Origin: Pagrus major
Lineage: Eukaryota > Chordata > Actinopteri > Spariformes > Sparidae
DNA: 64,000 nt
Direction of reading: 5' to 3'
NCBI RefSeq assembly: GCF_040436345.1
Contig: NC_133230.1
Coordinates: 26,229,697 to 26,293,696, forward strand
Part shown: piece by piece, positions 24,285-34,449 of the stretch
Numbering within the stretch: position 1 is the stretch's first letter
Layout of the letters: each line of letters begins with the position of its first letter
Position numbers and translations under genes: made by a program
The notes under the pieces: generated by a model
The model's input: the letters and a program-made list of their open reading frames with translations, nothing else
Databases searched by the model: none
Told to the model about the DNA's origin: nothing

Positions 24285-27200
24285 ATGCAACCACAAACTG
24301 AGCCCACCATAGAGGTAACAATACAGAATCGTCAGCATAATTTTATGGTGGACACAGGAGCAACACACTCCTGTATTGGAAAAGAAGGAGCTGGGCTTCC
24401 CCTTTCATCAGCAAAAATTCGGACAGTTGGTTTCTCTGGGAAGACTCAAATAATACCAATGACAGAACCAGTTCCTATGAAAATTGCAGGAAGAACTGTT
24501 TATGCGCCACTACTCTACTCAGTTGACACACCCATCAATCTATTAGGAAGAGACATTTTGTGTACACTACAAGCAAGAATAATGTGCACACCGGATGGCT
24601 TACATTTCGATCTGCCAGAAGAAAATCTGCAGACATTAATGGCACCAGTGATGGAACAACATATGGTGACCAAAGAAGCACATGTATATTGGATGAAAAT
24701 AACCTCACCAAACTCTTTTCTGCATCAAGAATGGGAAACATGGAAGCTATTTGTTACACACTATTATGAAGCAGCCCAAGAACCCACTCTTCCACTTCAC
24801 TGTACCATGATGTATGATGCTGATGGTGAACAAGAGGACTATGATGCATGTTGGAACGAACTGATTAATCACACCACGACAGTCATACAATGTGAGGACA
24901 TCATAATGGGACCTCAAGGAACAGCAGCAGCAGTCAGGCTCTCAGAAGATGTGAAAGAATGGTTTCAAGATTCTAACTCATCACCCCATGTGACATTACT
25001 GGTGGCAGCTGGACATGAATCACATGAATTAGGACCAATGATAAAAGAAGCTCAACAAATCCAAGAATGGATTTCCACAGACAATCAATATATCCATACA
25101 TCACCAGATGGACGTTTTCTGAGAATTTCATACAAAAAAGCCGACGAAGTGATTGCAGAAAAAGTGTTGTTGCCCACAGAAGAAAAGACACAAATGTTCT
25201 TGACCAAAGATCATGAAGACCTGTTGTCACAAGTCCCATCACAAGTATGGTCAGCACATAAAACTGATGTAGGTTTAGTGAAATCAGCAACCCCACAGCG
25301 ATTTCAAATAAAAACAGATGTACGTTTACCATACCAAAAACAATATCCTCTCAGACAGGAAGCAATCAATGGCATAAAACCAACTATAGAAGGATTATTA
25401 GAGGCAGGAGTTCTAATAAAGACTAAAAGCCTGTGCAATACACCAATTTTTCCAATAAGGAAACTAAATTCCAACGACTACAGGTTGGTGCATGATCTAA
25501 GAGCAATAAACGCCATAGTAACGGAAGAAACACCAATCGTACCAGATCCACATACATTACTGTCCAACATTCCTCCAGAGACAAAATGGTACACGGTGAT
25601 AGACTTGTGCTCTGCATTTTTCAGTGTGCCAGTTCATCCAGAGTCACAATATCTGTTTGCATTTACTTATCAAGGACAGCAGTACACTTACAGCAGACTG
25701 CCACAAGGGTTTGTGCACTCTCCATCAATATTTAACAAAGTTCTAGCAGAAGACCTGCAACATTTAAATGTTCAGTCCACCACTTTAATGTATGTCGATG
25801 ACATTCTTATATGCTCAGACAGCCAAGAGCAGTGCAAAAAGGACTCAATTACAGTTCTGAAAGCACTAGCAGCAGGTGGACATAAGGTCAGTAAAAGCAA
25901 ACTGTAGTTTTGTCAACAAACGGTAGAATACTTAGGCCGGCAACTGAGTGGGAATAAAAGACAAATTGCACCCTCTCAAGTTGAAGCTGTAACAAAGGCT
26001 CCAAAACCGCAAACGGTGGGGCAAATGTTGTCTTTTCTGGGCATGACTGGTTACAGCAGACCATGGATATGTGACTATGCAATCAAAACAGCTCCATTGA
26101 GAGCTCTGATACGTGCTGCAGGGCAGACAAACAGGTCAGCCCAGTTAAATTGGACAGAGGAAGCCGAAAAAGCATTCTTCCTCCTTAAAACAGATATGCA
26201 GACTGCCCCCGCTCTGGCCACCCCAGATTATAGTAAACCCTTTCATCTTTATGCAGCTGAACGACAAGGTTATGCATGTGCTGTGTTAATGCAGGATTCC
26301 CCCACAGGAAAACAACCATTGGCTTATTATAGCACAAGACTGGATAACATAGAAGAAGGCCTGCCTCCCTGTTATCAGGGATTAGCTGCAGCTGCCTTTG
26401 CTTATAAAAAGGCATCAGTCTTGACAATGGGACATCCTGTTACATTATATACATCACACCAGTTACATGCCATGCTAACCAGCCCACGGTTTGTATTAAC
26501 TCAAGCCAGAAGAACTGGTTATGAAGTTTTGTTATCAGGAACAGAACTTACAATACAGCGATGCAACACTATAAACCCAGCAACAAGAATGGTGTTGCCC
26601 ACTGATGGCATTCCTCATGATTGCCTTAAAGAAACAGATAGTTTCATGAAAATACGCGAGAATTTGTACAACCAACCAATCCCATCAGAGCTAACATTAT
26701 TTGTAGATGGATCTTGCGTACGAGGTGACATAGGTAATTGTGCAGGATATGGAGTTGTGCAGTTGAACCCAGATAATACATTCACCAAACTCCTATCAGT
26801 GCGTTTAGATCAACCATGTTCAGCTCAATTAGCAGAAATAAAAGCCCTAACTGCAGCTTGTCAGTTAGCTGCAGGAAAAAGGGCAACTATCTATACCGAT
26901 AGTGCTTATGGTTACGGTGTTTGTCACATTAATGCCAGTATTTGGAAACAGCGAGGTTTTGTTCGTGCAGATGGCACTCCTGTAGTGCATGGACATGGAG
27001 TGTCAGAGCTAATCCAGGCAATACAATTGCCTACAGAATTAGCTATAGTTAAGTGCGCAGCACATCAGACCAACGACTCACTGGTAGCTAGAGGAAATAA
27101 TTTAGCTGATGAGGCAGCAAAAGAAGCTACAGGGCAAGCAACTCAAGCCCCAATTTTGTTTGAGCAAGACTGTGCCCCTATAACCAGTTTAACCTCACTA

Positions 27201-28682
27201 ATAGAGGCACAAAACCAAGTCCCAGAAGCAGAAAAACGCTTATGGGTTCAAAGGGGGGCAATCAGAACAGTGACCCCCCATGAAGGACTGTGGAGAAGCA
27301 GTCATGGACAATTTGTCCTACCTCTGTCATTGCTAAAGATAGCAATAAAGAAAATGCATGAGCCAGATCATTGTTCACGAGCTCAGGTTTTGAGAAAACT
27401 ACAAGCAGTATGGTGGTCTCCATACATGATGGCAATGGTAGATAGAGAATTGGCCATATGTATATATTGTCCAAAATATAATGTTCGCAAATCATTCACT
27501 CATCCATTGGCTCATATCCCAGTACCAGAAGGCCCATTTAGGCATCTGATGATGGATTATGTAGACATGCTGGATAGAGTTCAAGGCAAAAGATATATGT
27601 TTGTGGTAATTTGCAGATTCAGTAGATGGGTAGAGGCATGCCCAACTTCTAGAAATGATCACAGAGCAGCTGCTAAATTTTTGTGTACAGAGGTGTTCCC
27701 CAGATTTGGCATGCCAGACACCATCTCATCAGACAGCGGACCACACTTTGTGTCCTCTGTCATAAAAGAAATGTTTAAAACACTTGGAATACAACAGAAA
27801 TATGGATGTGTGTATCACCCACAGTCACAAGGTTCTGTAGAACGTGCAAATGGTGTATTAAAAACTAAAATAGCCAAAATCATGGCTGGCAGTAATGGTA
27901 AACTCACCTGGGTGGATGCTTTGCCATTAGCACTAATGTCTATGCGCTCGCAAACTAACAGACTAACCCATCTAACCCCGCATGAAATGCTTACTGGACG
28001 CCCAATGCCTCTGCCACAGTGCAGAGGCCCTATAGAGGGACCGCCGCTTCAGCAGCTGGAGCGAGAATTGGGGGACTATTTACGGGGTTTAACTCAAATC
28101 CACAGACTTGTCTTCCAACAGGTGAAAGAAGCCAATAAAGGAGACGATAAGGGAATTCCAGTGGATGCTCGTGAGACTCAAGTGGGAGACCAGGTGTTCG
28201 TACGAGTATTTAGACGCCAGTGGCACGAGCCCCGTAGGGAAGGGCCATTTAAGGTGGTACTTACTACACCCTCAGCCTTGAAAGTAGAAGGTAAGAACTT
28301 TTGGTACCATCGTAACCACTGCACCCGTCACCGACCGCCAGACCCGCCTGGGCATTTGCCTGAGCATGCTGAAGGGGCTGCGGAAGACACCCCCCGCACT
28401 GTCACACCTAGTGAAGGGGAGGCGGAAAGCACACCCCGCAGCGTCACACCTGGTCCCACTGCATCGCCTCAAGGGGAACGACGTTCAGCCCGATTACGGG
28501 CCCGACGTGACAGTACTCCCCTATCACGTACTGATCATAGTGTTGGAGCGGCTGCAAAGAATGATGCCGCCAGCACTGCCACAGGCGGTGACACTCCAGA
28601 AAGTGCAAGTGCAGGACCGTCTGGCCTGCAAGATACAGACTGCCCACTCACGCCTGGGGGGGCGTTCTCTGACTCAGATTAG
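24285..28682 (+). CDS. pol: Retroviral pol (protease, reverse transcriptase, RNase H, integrase)
   Basis: Parts in order: aspartic protease (VDTGATHSCIG), a spacer, reverse transcriptase with LPQGF and YVDD motifs, RNase H (LFVDGSCV, then YTDSAYG), integrase with its HHCC zinc region, the D,D35E core (MDYVDM, SSDSGPHF, and Glu in QGSVERANG), and a GPY/F-type C-terminal domain (EGPFKVVLTT). The tail is Pro/Ser/Thr-rich and overlaps the start of env. It looks almost intact, with about one break. The wording places it in class I, gamma/epsilon side. Confidence 0.92.
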
Positions 28683-30636
28683 TTTGTTTGTTTTCTTTTT
28701 CTTTGTGCTAACCCTTTCAGGTTTCGCAAGGGGGGAGGGAGAAGGAGAAGTCCTAATGACACGATCCTTTTCCGCCACTATTAACACACCACATGTTAAT
28801 TGTGTACTTGCCATGATTATGTTAGCCACTGATAAAGGCATGATACAAATAGGAGAACCACATCACTTTCTGTATGTAAAAGCTGACACATATGAGTATG
28901 TACTAACCACCGACATCACAACAGCCAACGCTCCAGGTAAACATTGGGTGGGATTACCCCGCACCGCTGACTGCCGAGAAGAAGGGATGGTGACATTGCA
29001 GGTAATATGCACCAACACATCATGTCAGGAGGTAGAAACAAACCAGGAAATGACAATAGTAGAAGCTAGCAAGTGGATTCAGCTGATGAACAAGCGAGAA
29101 AAACGAGATTTGGCCAAACTAAAAACTGCACAGTGGGACTCAAACATGTTTCAACAGTGGATAACCTACTCAGCTGAAGCAGTGTACAAAGCACAGAATA
29201 AAGACCGACAAGAGTGTATTGCATGTTACAACGCCAAAAGAATACCACAGCTCATGCCACTGCCAGGAAGTCACATAGGTGACTGTCCAGACCTAACTGA
29301 ATGTTTTGCTTTTTGTGCAATGCACATGGCAGGGAAATTGGATGGATGGAGTAAAGACTCACAGATATGCCCATATAGATTTAAAAAGCATGACAGCTAT
29401 GACATAGCAACAGCAATGCCACCTGTGGTACGTAAACCTGATAAACTACTCTTCCCTTTCTGTGTAGTGCGAGGAGAAGAGTTGGAATATGTAACCCAAA
29501 GATCCACACCCAACATGACGGATGCAGCAGGACTGGTGAGATGCAGCAAGGAAACCTGGTATCCAACCACTGACACCGGAAACACCACAGCCACCATCAA
29601 AATGTGTGAAACCAGCCCAAAGGCCCGTATCAGGTGTGGTCAGGTTGTGCCAAATGGAGGACAGGTAATCTATGAGAAAAACTCATCTCATATAGCTCAG
29701 TACCGATTGCTAAATTGGGCACATGGTACTGCCCCATTGGGCGACATCTACTGGATGTGTGAGCACAATGCCACCCTATTAACCCAATTACCAAAGGATT
29801 GGACAGGCATATGTGCCCCGTTAATGTTGACAGGACAATTGACCTTAATCACACCAAAAGATAACCAAATTCACAATCGAGCTAAAAGAAATAGTGAAAG
29901 TGAGAACGGTAATACAGATTGGAATTGGAAATGGAAACACTCAGATGAGGTATATATCAGCTGGGATCAAGTCCCTTATGGAGTCCCAGCAGAGTATGAG
30001 GCCATAGGAGACTTATGGATAAAATCAGGACGAGGTTTGGGAATTGCTCCATTTGTAGGACAAATAGCAAATGCCCAATATATAGCACGAAATAGTAGAT
30101 GGGCAAATTATTTGTGGTATAACCAACAGAGATTTATAAATTATACCATTTTGGCCCTGGGACTAGTGAAAGAACAATTACATGCCACCTCAGTAATGAC
30201 CATGCAAAATAGGTTTGTGATTGAAACTATCATGGCAGGTGATCAAGGAGTGTGTGATGAAATTGGAGATGAGTGCTGTACTGTAATACCAATGCACACT
30301 GGTGAAGAAGGCAACCTGACCCACGCTTTAGAAAATATGAAAAAGTTGCAGGATGAGCATGTCAGAAATTCCAATTGGAACACACAACTAAAAAGCTTTT
30401 GGGATTGGCTGGAAAGAATGGGCTGGGGACGATTGTTCAAAATGATAGGATTGGTGGTCGGGGGGTTCCTGTTGTTGGTTGTGATGGTGGTTTGCTGTGT
30501 TTTACCTTTGCTGCGCATTCTAATCGAGCGAGTATTCAAAACAATAACTGGTCAGTACCCACTATTGCAGGTGCAGCACGAGTTTAACATGCAAATCTAT
30601 GATCAAATCAGCATTGTTGATAGTGAGATAATCTAA
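28366..30636 (+). CDS. env: Retroviral env
   Basis: An open frame of 756 codons overlapping the pol end in another frame. The true start may lie further in: a hydrophobic signal segment (FVFFFFVLTLSG) occurs only about 110 codons along, at about 28690-28725, and the same bases form a polypyrimidine tract ending in CAG. The surface subunit has many N-glycosylation sites. A furin site RAKR lies at 29878-29889. The transmembrane subunit has MQNRFVIE followed by the CX6CC motif (30253-30279), typical of gamma-type envelopes with covalently linked subunits. The membrane anchor is near 30450-30520, followed by a cytoplasmic tail of about 40 residues. It looks whole. Confidence 0.93.
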   Translation: MLKGLRKTPPALSHLVKGRRKAHPAASHLVPLHRLKGNDVQPDYGPDVTVLPYHVLIIVLERLQRMMPPALPQAVTLQKVQVQDRLACKIQTAHSRLGGRSLTQISLFVFFFFVLTLSGFARGEGEGEVLMTRSFSATINTPHVNCVLAMIMLATDKGMIQIGEPHHFLYVKADTYEYVLTTDITTANAPGKHWVGLPRTADCREEGMVTLQVICTNTSCQEVETNQEMTIVEASKWIQLMNKREKRDLAKLKTAQWDSNMFQQWITYSAEAVYKAQNKDRQECIACYNAKRIPQLMPLPGSHIGDCPDLTECFAFCAMHMAGKLDGWSKDSQICPYRFKKHDSYDIATAMPPVVRKPDKLLFPFCVVRGEELEYVTQRSTPNMTDAAGLVRCSKETWYPTTDTGNTTATIKMCETSPKARIRCGQVVPNGGQVIYEKNSSHIAQYRLLNWAHGTAPLGDIYWMCEHNATLLTQLPKDWTGICAPLMLTGQLTLITPKDNQIHNRAKRNSESENGNTDWNWKWKHSDEVYISWDQVPYGVPAEYEAIGDLWIKSGRGLGIAPFVGQIANAQYIARNSRWANYLWYNQQRFINYTILALGLVKEQLHATSVMTMQNRFVIETIMAGDQGVCDEIGDECCTVIPMHTGEEGNLTHALENMKKLQDEHVRNSNWNTQLKSFWDWLERMGWGRLFKMIGLVVGGFLLLVVMVVCCVLPLLRILIERVFKTITGQYPLLQVQHEFNMQIYDQISIVDSEII

Positions 30637-30794
30637 ACAAGTCACCATCCACTTCTCTCAAGGTATGTAAGCATTCTTGTCTAAATATAAAATATATGAG
30701 CGTTGTATACACATGTAAATATTTCATATGTAAATATCTTTTATGCTAAATATACGAGTAGTAATTGTATTGTCTCCATCACAGACTGGACACA

Positions 30795-31757
30795 ATGGTG
30801 GAGGCATACATATACAAGTCGCAGTCCACAGAGATGCACACCAGGCACAGCAGCGAGAATTATGGTCCAACACACACACCTACATCTACAGTTACACAAT
30901 ACACAGCTATGCAGCCAGCAGGAGCACCAGCAGACCAATATGCACAAATGGGAATGCCTGGCAGCATGGGAGAAGATACACCACTGGTAGGTCGACACCC
31001 TTCGCCACAACCGCCGCCGGAGCATCCAGAACACCCACCGATAACCTTCGCCCAACCTTGGAGGGCAGGTTTCAACTCATCCCAGGACCTGGCAATGCGA
31101 GTATCCGCCTCATCAGAAGCAAGAGTGGTTCCACACCGTCCAGGAGTCTCCCCAACGGGGAACATGTTCAGCCCAGCGAGCCCGGACGGCGAGGAGGACA
31201 GAGGACTCCATCGCATAGAGCCCATCAGACCTGCACTACGAGGCAGGTGGGCCCAACGGCTAGCCCAACCACTACAAGATGAGTTTGCTGCAGACGACGT
31301 GGGAAAGCTCAATGAAGTGCTGCCACAGCCACTGAGCACATACCCATCACGCCGAGATGCTGAGACTGCAATAGGCAATCTGCCTAAACCCGTGTACCGC
31401 ACCCTGCAAACACACCTGTCACCCCAAGCACATGACATGATAATCAAAATCAGGAGAAACGTACTTGGGCGCAAACGCACAGTTAAAGCTGTGCAGCTAC
31501 AAATGGACAATGGGCACCTGAACACCTCTCTGAAACACGTGCAAAATAGAGTTACAGAGCTGCAGGCAGAGAATGCACACTTGCAGATGATGGTGAAGCA
31601 ACTGCAGCGCCAAAAGGATAGCTTGCTGAAATTCTGCAATGAAAGACTGCAACAACAAAGAGCAGCATTGGCGATGTTCAACACAGGGGTGACTACAGTG
31701 GGAAATAGTCACTACCCTGATAATGGCCAGAGGGGTACTTACAACAGTGCCCAATAG
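30795..31757 (+). CDS. Retroviral accessory frame A, leucine-zipper protein of unknown role
   Basis: 320 codons from the ATG at 30795, which lies 11 bases after an acceptor-like site (CCATCACAG at 30776-30784); the frame is also open from 30765. The first 130 residues are Pro/Ser/Thr-rich and look disordered. The C-terminal part has a basic run (RRNVLGRKRTVK, about residues 220-231) followed by leucine or valine at every seventh position seven times (codons from 31497 to 31623), with Asn at two 'a' positions. This is a clear coiled coil of bZIP style, but the spacing between basic run and zipper does not fit canonical bZIP. I recognise no homolog. By position it corresponds to orfA of walleye dermal sarcoma virus, which is a cyclin, but it shows no cyclin box I can see. 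Confidence 0.75.
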   Translation: MVEAYIYKSQSTEMHTRHSSENYGPTHTPTSTVTQYTAMQPAGAPADQYAQMGMPGSMGEDTPLVGRHPSPQPPPEHPEHPPITFAQPWRAGFNSSQDLAMRVSASSEARVVPHRPGVSPTGNMFSPASPDGEEDRGLHRIEPIRPALRGRWAQRLAQPLQDEFAADDVGKLNEVLPQPLSTYPSRRDAETAIGNLPKPVYRTLQTHLSPQAHDMIIKIRRNVLGRKRTVKAVQLQMDNGHLNTSLKHVQNRVTELQAENAHLQMMVKQLQRQKDSLLKFCNERLQQQRAALAMFNTGVTTVGNSHYPDNGQRGTYNSAQ

Positions 31758-32667
31758 AGGACAAAACATGAGTCGAGCACTGCTGTATGACACAGCTTAT
31801 GTAAATAGATGGGAACAATGGAGAGAGCTACGCGACCAACATGTTCCTGCCGGGAGAACGGTAGGAGGCTGGTCATATGGAGACTTTTTGACACCCTATG
31901 TCCAATATATAGATAAAGACTCAGACATTCGCTGCCAAGCCCCAGGCCCCAAAATAATAAACACATTAGTTGGTTATGTACCACAACTCCAGCATCGGGA
32001 TGACTGGTACGAACCCTGGAAGCAAGCATCAGATCCCATTACCCCCTACTTACAGTGGAATGCATCAGAAGACCTACGATTAAACTGGATGCTGGTTAAC
32101 AGAAATCACAGAAGATCCCTCCTCAGACAAATTGAGGAAACTGAAACCTACCGCTATTGGGACGAGGGGTTTGCATTGTTGCAAGGTGAGACTCTGACTG
32201 ACAATATCATGCCCTTGAACCACAACTTACGTGTGCAGACTGTGAACTATCTGGTGACAGCAACATATGTATTGTTCCTCTGGACATATCCTTTTTTCAA
32301 CCAGAGCCGCAATCCTTTCACCATATATCCTGGGCTAAAAACGACGTCCTATGCCCTGATGTTTCACAGTAGCCAGGAAGTCATCAACATTATGGATAAT
32401 GGACAAAATGTGATCTGGTCAAATGTGCCAGCAAAAATGCAAGCCTGGCTAAAGTTGCTGTCCGCACCTGGAGTGGAGAAACCCAGGTGGAGACAGCAGG
32501 ACAGAGGTAGCCATCGGTACCTACATTCCCCAGGAAGAAGGGTGAGGTATCAAAACGGAAACTACCGTGCAAGAGAGAGAGAGTTTGACAGGTTTATAAA
32601 TGGAGCTCCAGCAATTGTACGACGATCCTTTGGATTCAATACAGTTATGTGGGATCACTTGTTGTAA
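31723..32667 (+). CDS. Retroviral accessory frame B, unknown protein
   Basis: 314 codons, overlapping the end of frame A by 35 bases in a different frame; an in-frame ATG at about 31768 is an alternative start. The protein is rich in Trp, Tyr and Arg, with no signal peptide and one moderately hydrophobic stretch (YLVTATYVLFLWTYPFF) in the middle. The C-terminus is very basic (RRVRYQNGNYRAREREFDR). I recognise no family. Length, composition and position right after frame A argue that it is real. By position it matches orfB of complex fish retroviruses. Confidence 0.7.
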   Translation: MARGVLTTVPNRGQNMSRALLYDTAYVNRWEQWRELRDQHVPAGRTVGGWSYGDFLTPYVQYIDKDSDIRCQAPGPKIINTLVGYVPQLQHRDDWYEPWKQASDPITPYLQWNASEDLRLNWMLVNRNHRRSLLRQIEETETYRYWDEGFALLQGETLTDNIMPLNHNLRVQTVNYLVTATYVLFLWTYPFFNQSRNPFTIYPGLKTTSYALMFHSSQEVINIMDNGQNVIWSNVPAKMQAWLKLLSAPGVEKPRWRQQDRGSHRYLHSPGRRVRYQNGNYRAREREFDRFINGAPAIVRRSFGFNTVMWDHLL

Positions 32668-33944
32668 ATGTGTAGTGATGATGAAATGAGTGTTTGATAA
32701 AGGTAAGAGGGCACTCATTTGTGAAGGTAACGGCAGAAAGCTGAGTGCCGTAACAAGCACGAGAAAGGTTTTAAACCAGTGTGGTTTGCAGGAAACCAGT
32801 AAGCTCATAGGGGCTCTGGTGGAATGTTAGTTTTTTGGAAAACAATAATAAAAGCCTAAAAATTAAATATATATATATATAAGGAGGTTAATCTCCATAA
32901 GTGGTACCTAGACATAGGTTGACAAAACCAATGTTGAGATGATAGACAAAGGTTGCAAAGGTTGTTAAAACCGATGTTGACAAAGTGATTGTCACCTATA
33001 TATATATATATTACTCTTAATCACTTTAATATAATCATAATGTGCACAAGTTATTAATTATGCATGAAATAAAGCACATGTAGTTCTAGATGATTACACT
33101 TTGTGGTATTAAATATGATTCACAATGTAGTATTAGTAGATTATATGTTAACCATGTAGTTTTAATCCATCCACGAAGGGTAAACTGTCCATGCAAATTA
33201 CCCAGGCGTGTTGTTTTTTAAAGTCCTGCTCTATTATTAGACTAGAGTTTCTCTATCTTACTATGGAAACAGGCAAAAAAAGTATTATTGAAAAATCTCA
33301 ACAAAAACAAAAAGACAATATGAGTATCTCATGACGATGATCTAATAACTGTTGATCTAGTGTTTACTTGTGTTGACTTAAGGTGGATTACCGCCACAAG
33401 AATGTGTACCCATTTAATGTCATGGACTTAAATGTGTTTATTAAGCATGTGTAATGTGTTTTATCATCATTTATATATCTATTTTACCATTGAGTTTAAA
33501 GTGTTTTGCCATTTGATTTTGAAGTTATTCTGTGTTGTATGCAGCACCAAAAGGACAGGTCAGTTTGAACAGTGGGCCACATGATGGGGCCTTTACCTCT
33601 CAGAAACAGCTAAATTGGAGAGGATGTTTCCCCCATCATGTTGCCAGGTCAGAATAGAAATCTGTTAATGAATATCACTGGGTCATCTGTTTGAGGGCCG
33701 GTCCAGAAGATGGCTCAGGGAAAACTCTCAACTATCCTCTTGATAGTTGAAGCACTTCCCTATGGGTTGATACTCATTGTCAGTCTTATAGGTTGGAGTT
33801 GCATTTATATCGTTTGATACCATATATACTATGTGTTATTTACATTATATTCATGCTATTGTTTGTGTTGTGTTGACTTGTGTGAGCTCTCCCGGGTCAT
33901 TAGTGGAAGTATTGGTCCTTTTTTTTAAGGACCAAAGGGGGGAC
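32668..33944 (+). other. Retroviral 3' non-coding region and polypurine tract
   Basis: 1.28 kb without a long frame, unusually long for a provirus. It holds two short AT tracts (about 32864-32881 and 32998-33011) and scattered repeats of a 'gttgacaaa' type phrase near 32920-32990. It ends in the polypurine tract AAAGGGGGGAC (33934-33944) directly before the 3' LTR, the plus-strand primer site. Confidence 0.75.
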
Positions 33945-34449
33945 TGTAGTGGCAAATGAGAAACTGGGTCATGATCATGTATGTGATTAGATTTTGGAAT
34001 ATCCCTTGCAGTCCCAACTGTGCTCTAATTGAGCTTGAGGCTGATAAAAGACCAATGTTTGATGCACCATTTAAAATGAGCAACAGGTGCTGCCACAGTT
34101 TACCCAAGGCCACAGAAGAGGCCTGAGCAAGACATTTGTAGGTTCTTTAGAGCACACCCAAGAATGAGAATAATAAGTGATAAACCCAGGATGATCAAAA
34201 AGGTAAAAGGATGGTCCATAGGGGCGTGGGGACCCTGGACCACGGGTATAAAAAGGGGAGAATCAGCGAGAGATCTCAGTTGCCCCGGGGCAGCTCACGG
34301 ATGTATATTTTCTGTTTTTGGAAATAAACACCTTTTGGACTGAGGACCTGCTGCTTTGCCTTTGATTTTTTGGACTTCAACCTTGAGCGGATTTTCAGAG
34401 TCAGATAGTGCATTAATTGGAAAGATAAGAAAAGTAGTCTCCCACTACA
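33945..34449 (+). repeat. 3' LTR
   Basis: 505 bp, same length and, by eye, same sequence as the 5' LTR. It is followed directly by the CATG target repeat. Confidence 0.95.

Larger units (their letters stand above)
19499..34449 (+). mobile_element. Full-length endogenous retrovirus, class I (gamma/epsilon-like), complex type
   Basis: A 14,951-bp provirus bounded by TG...CA and flanked by the 4-bp target repeat CATG (19495-19498 and 34450-34453). Order: 5' LTR, structured leader, gag, pol, env, two accessory reading frames, 1.3-kb non-coding region, polypurine tract, 3' LTR. Class I is shown by the gag/pol arrangement in one frame, the IN C-terminal domain wording (GPFKVVLTTPSALKVEG), the CX6CC motif in the envelope transmembrane subunit and the 4-bp target repeat. 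Extra frames after env are the layout of complex fish epsilonretroviruses. The two LTRs look identical over 505 bp, so the insertion is very recent. It looks nearly whole, with about one break seen. It lies between hdac1 and lck. Confidence 0.95.

Noticed and set aside
30860-31684. Long minus-strand open frame (274 codons) opposite accessory frame A, considered as an HBZ-like antisense gene
   Set aside because: The leucine zipper is on the sense strand; the antisense frame is Cys/Ser-rich with no motif, as expected from the complement of Gln/Ala/Arg codons.
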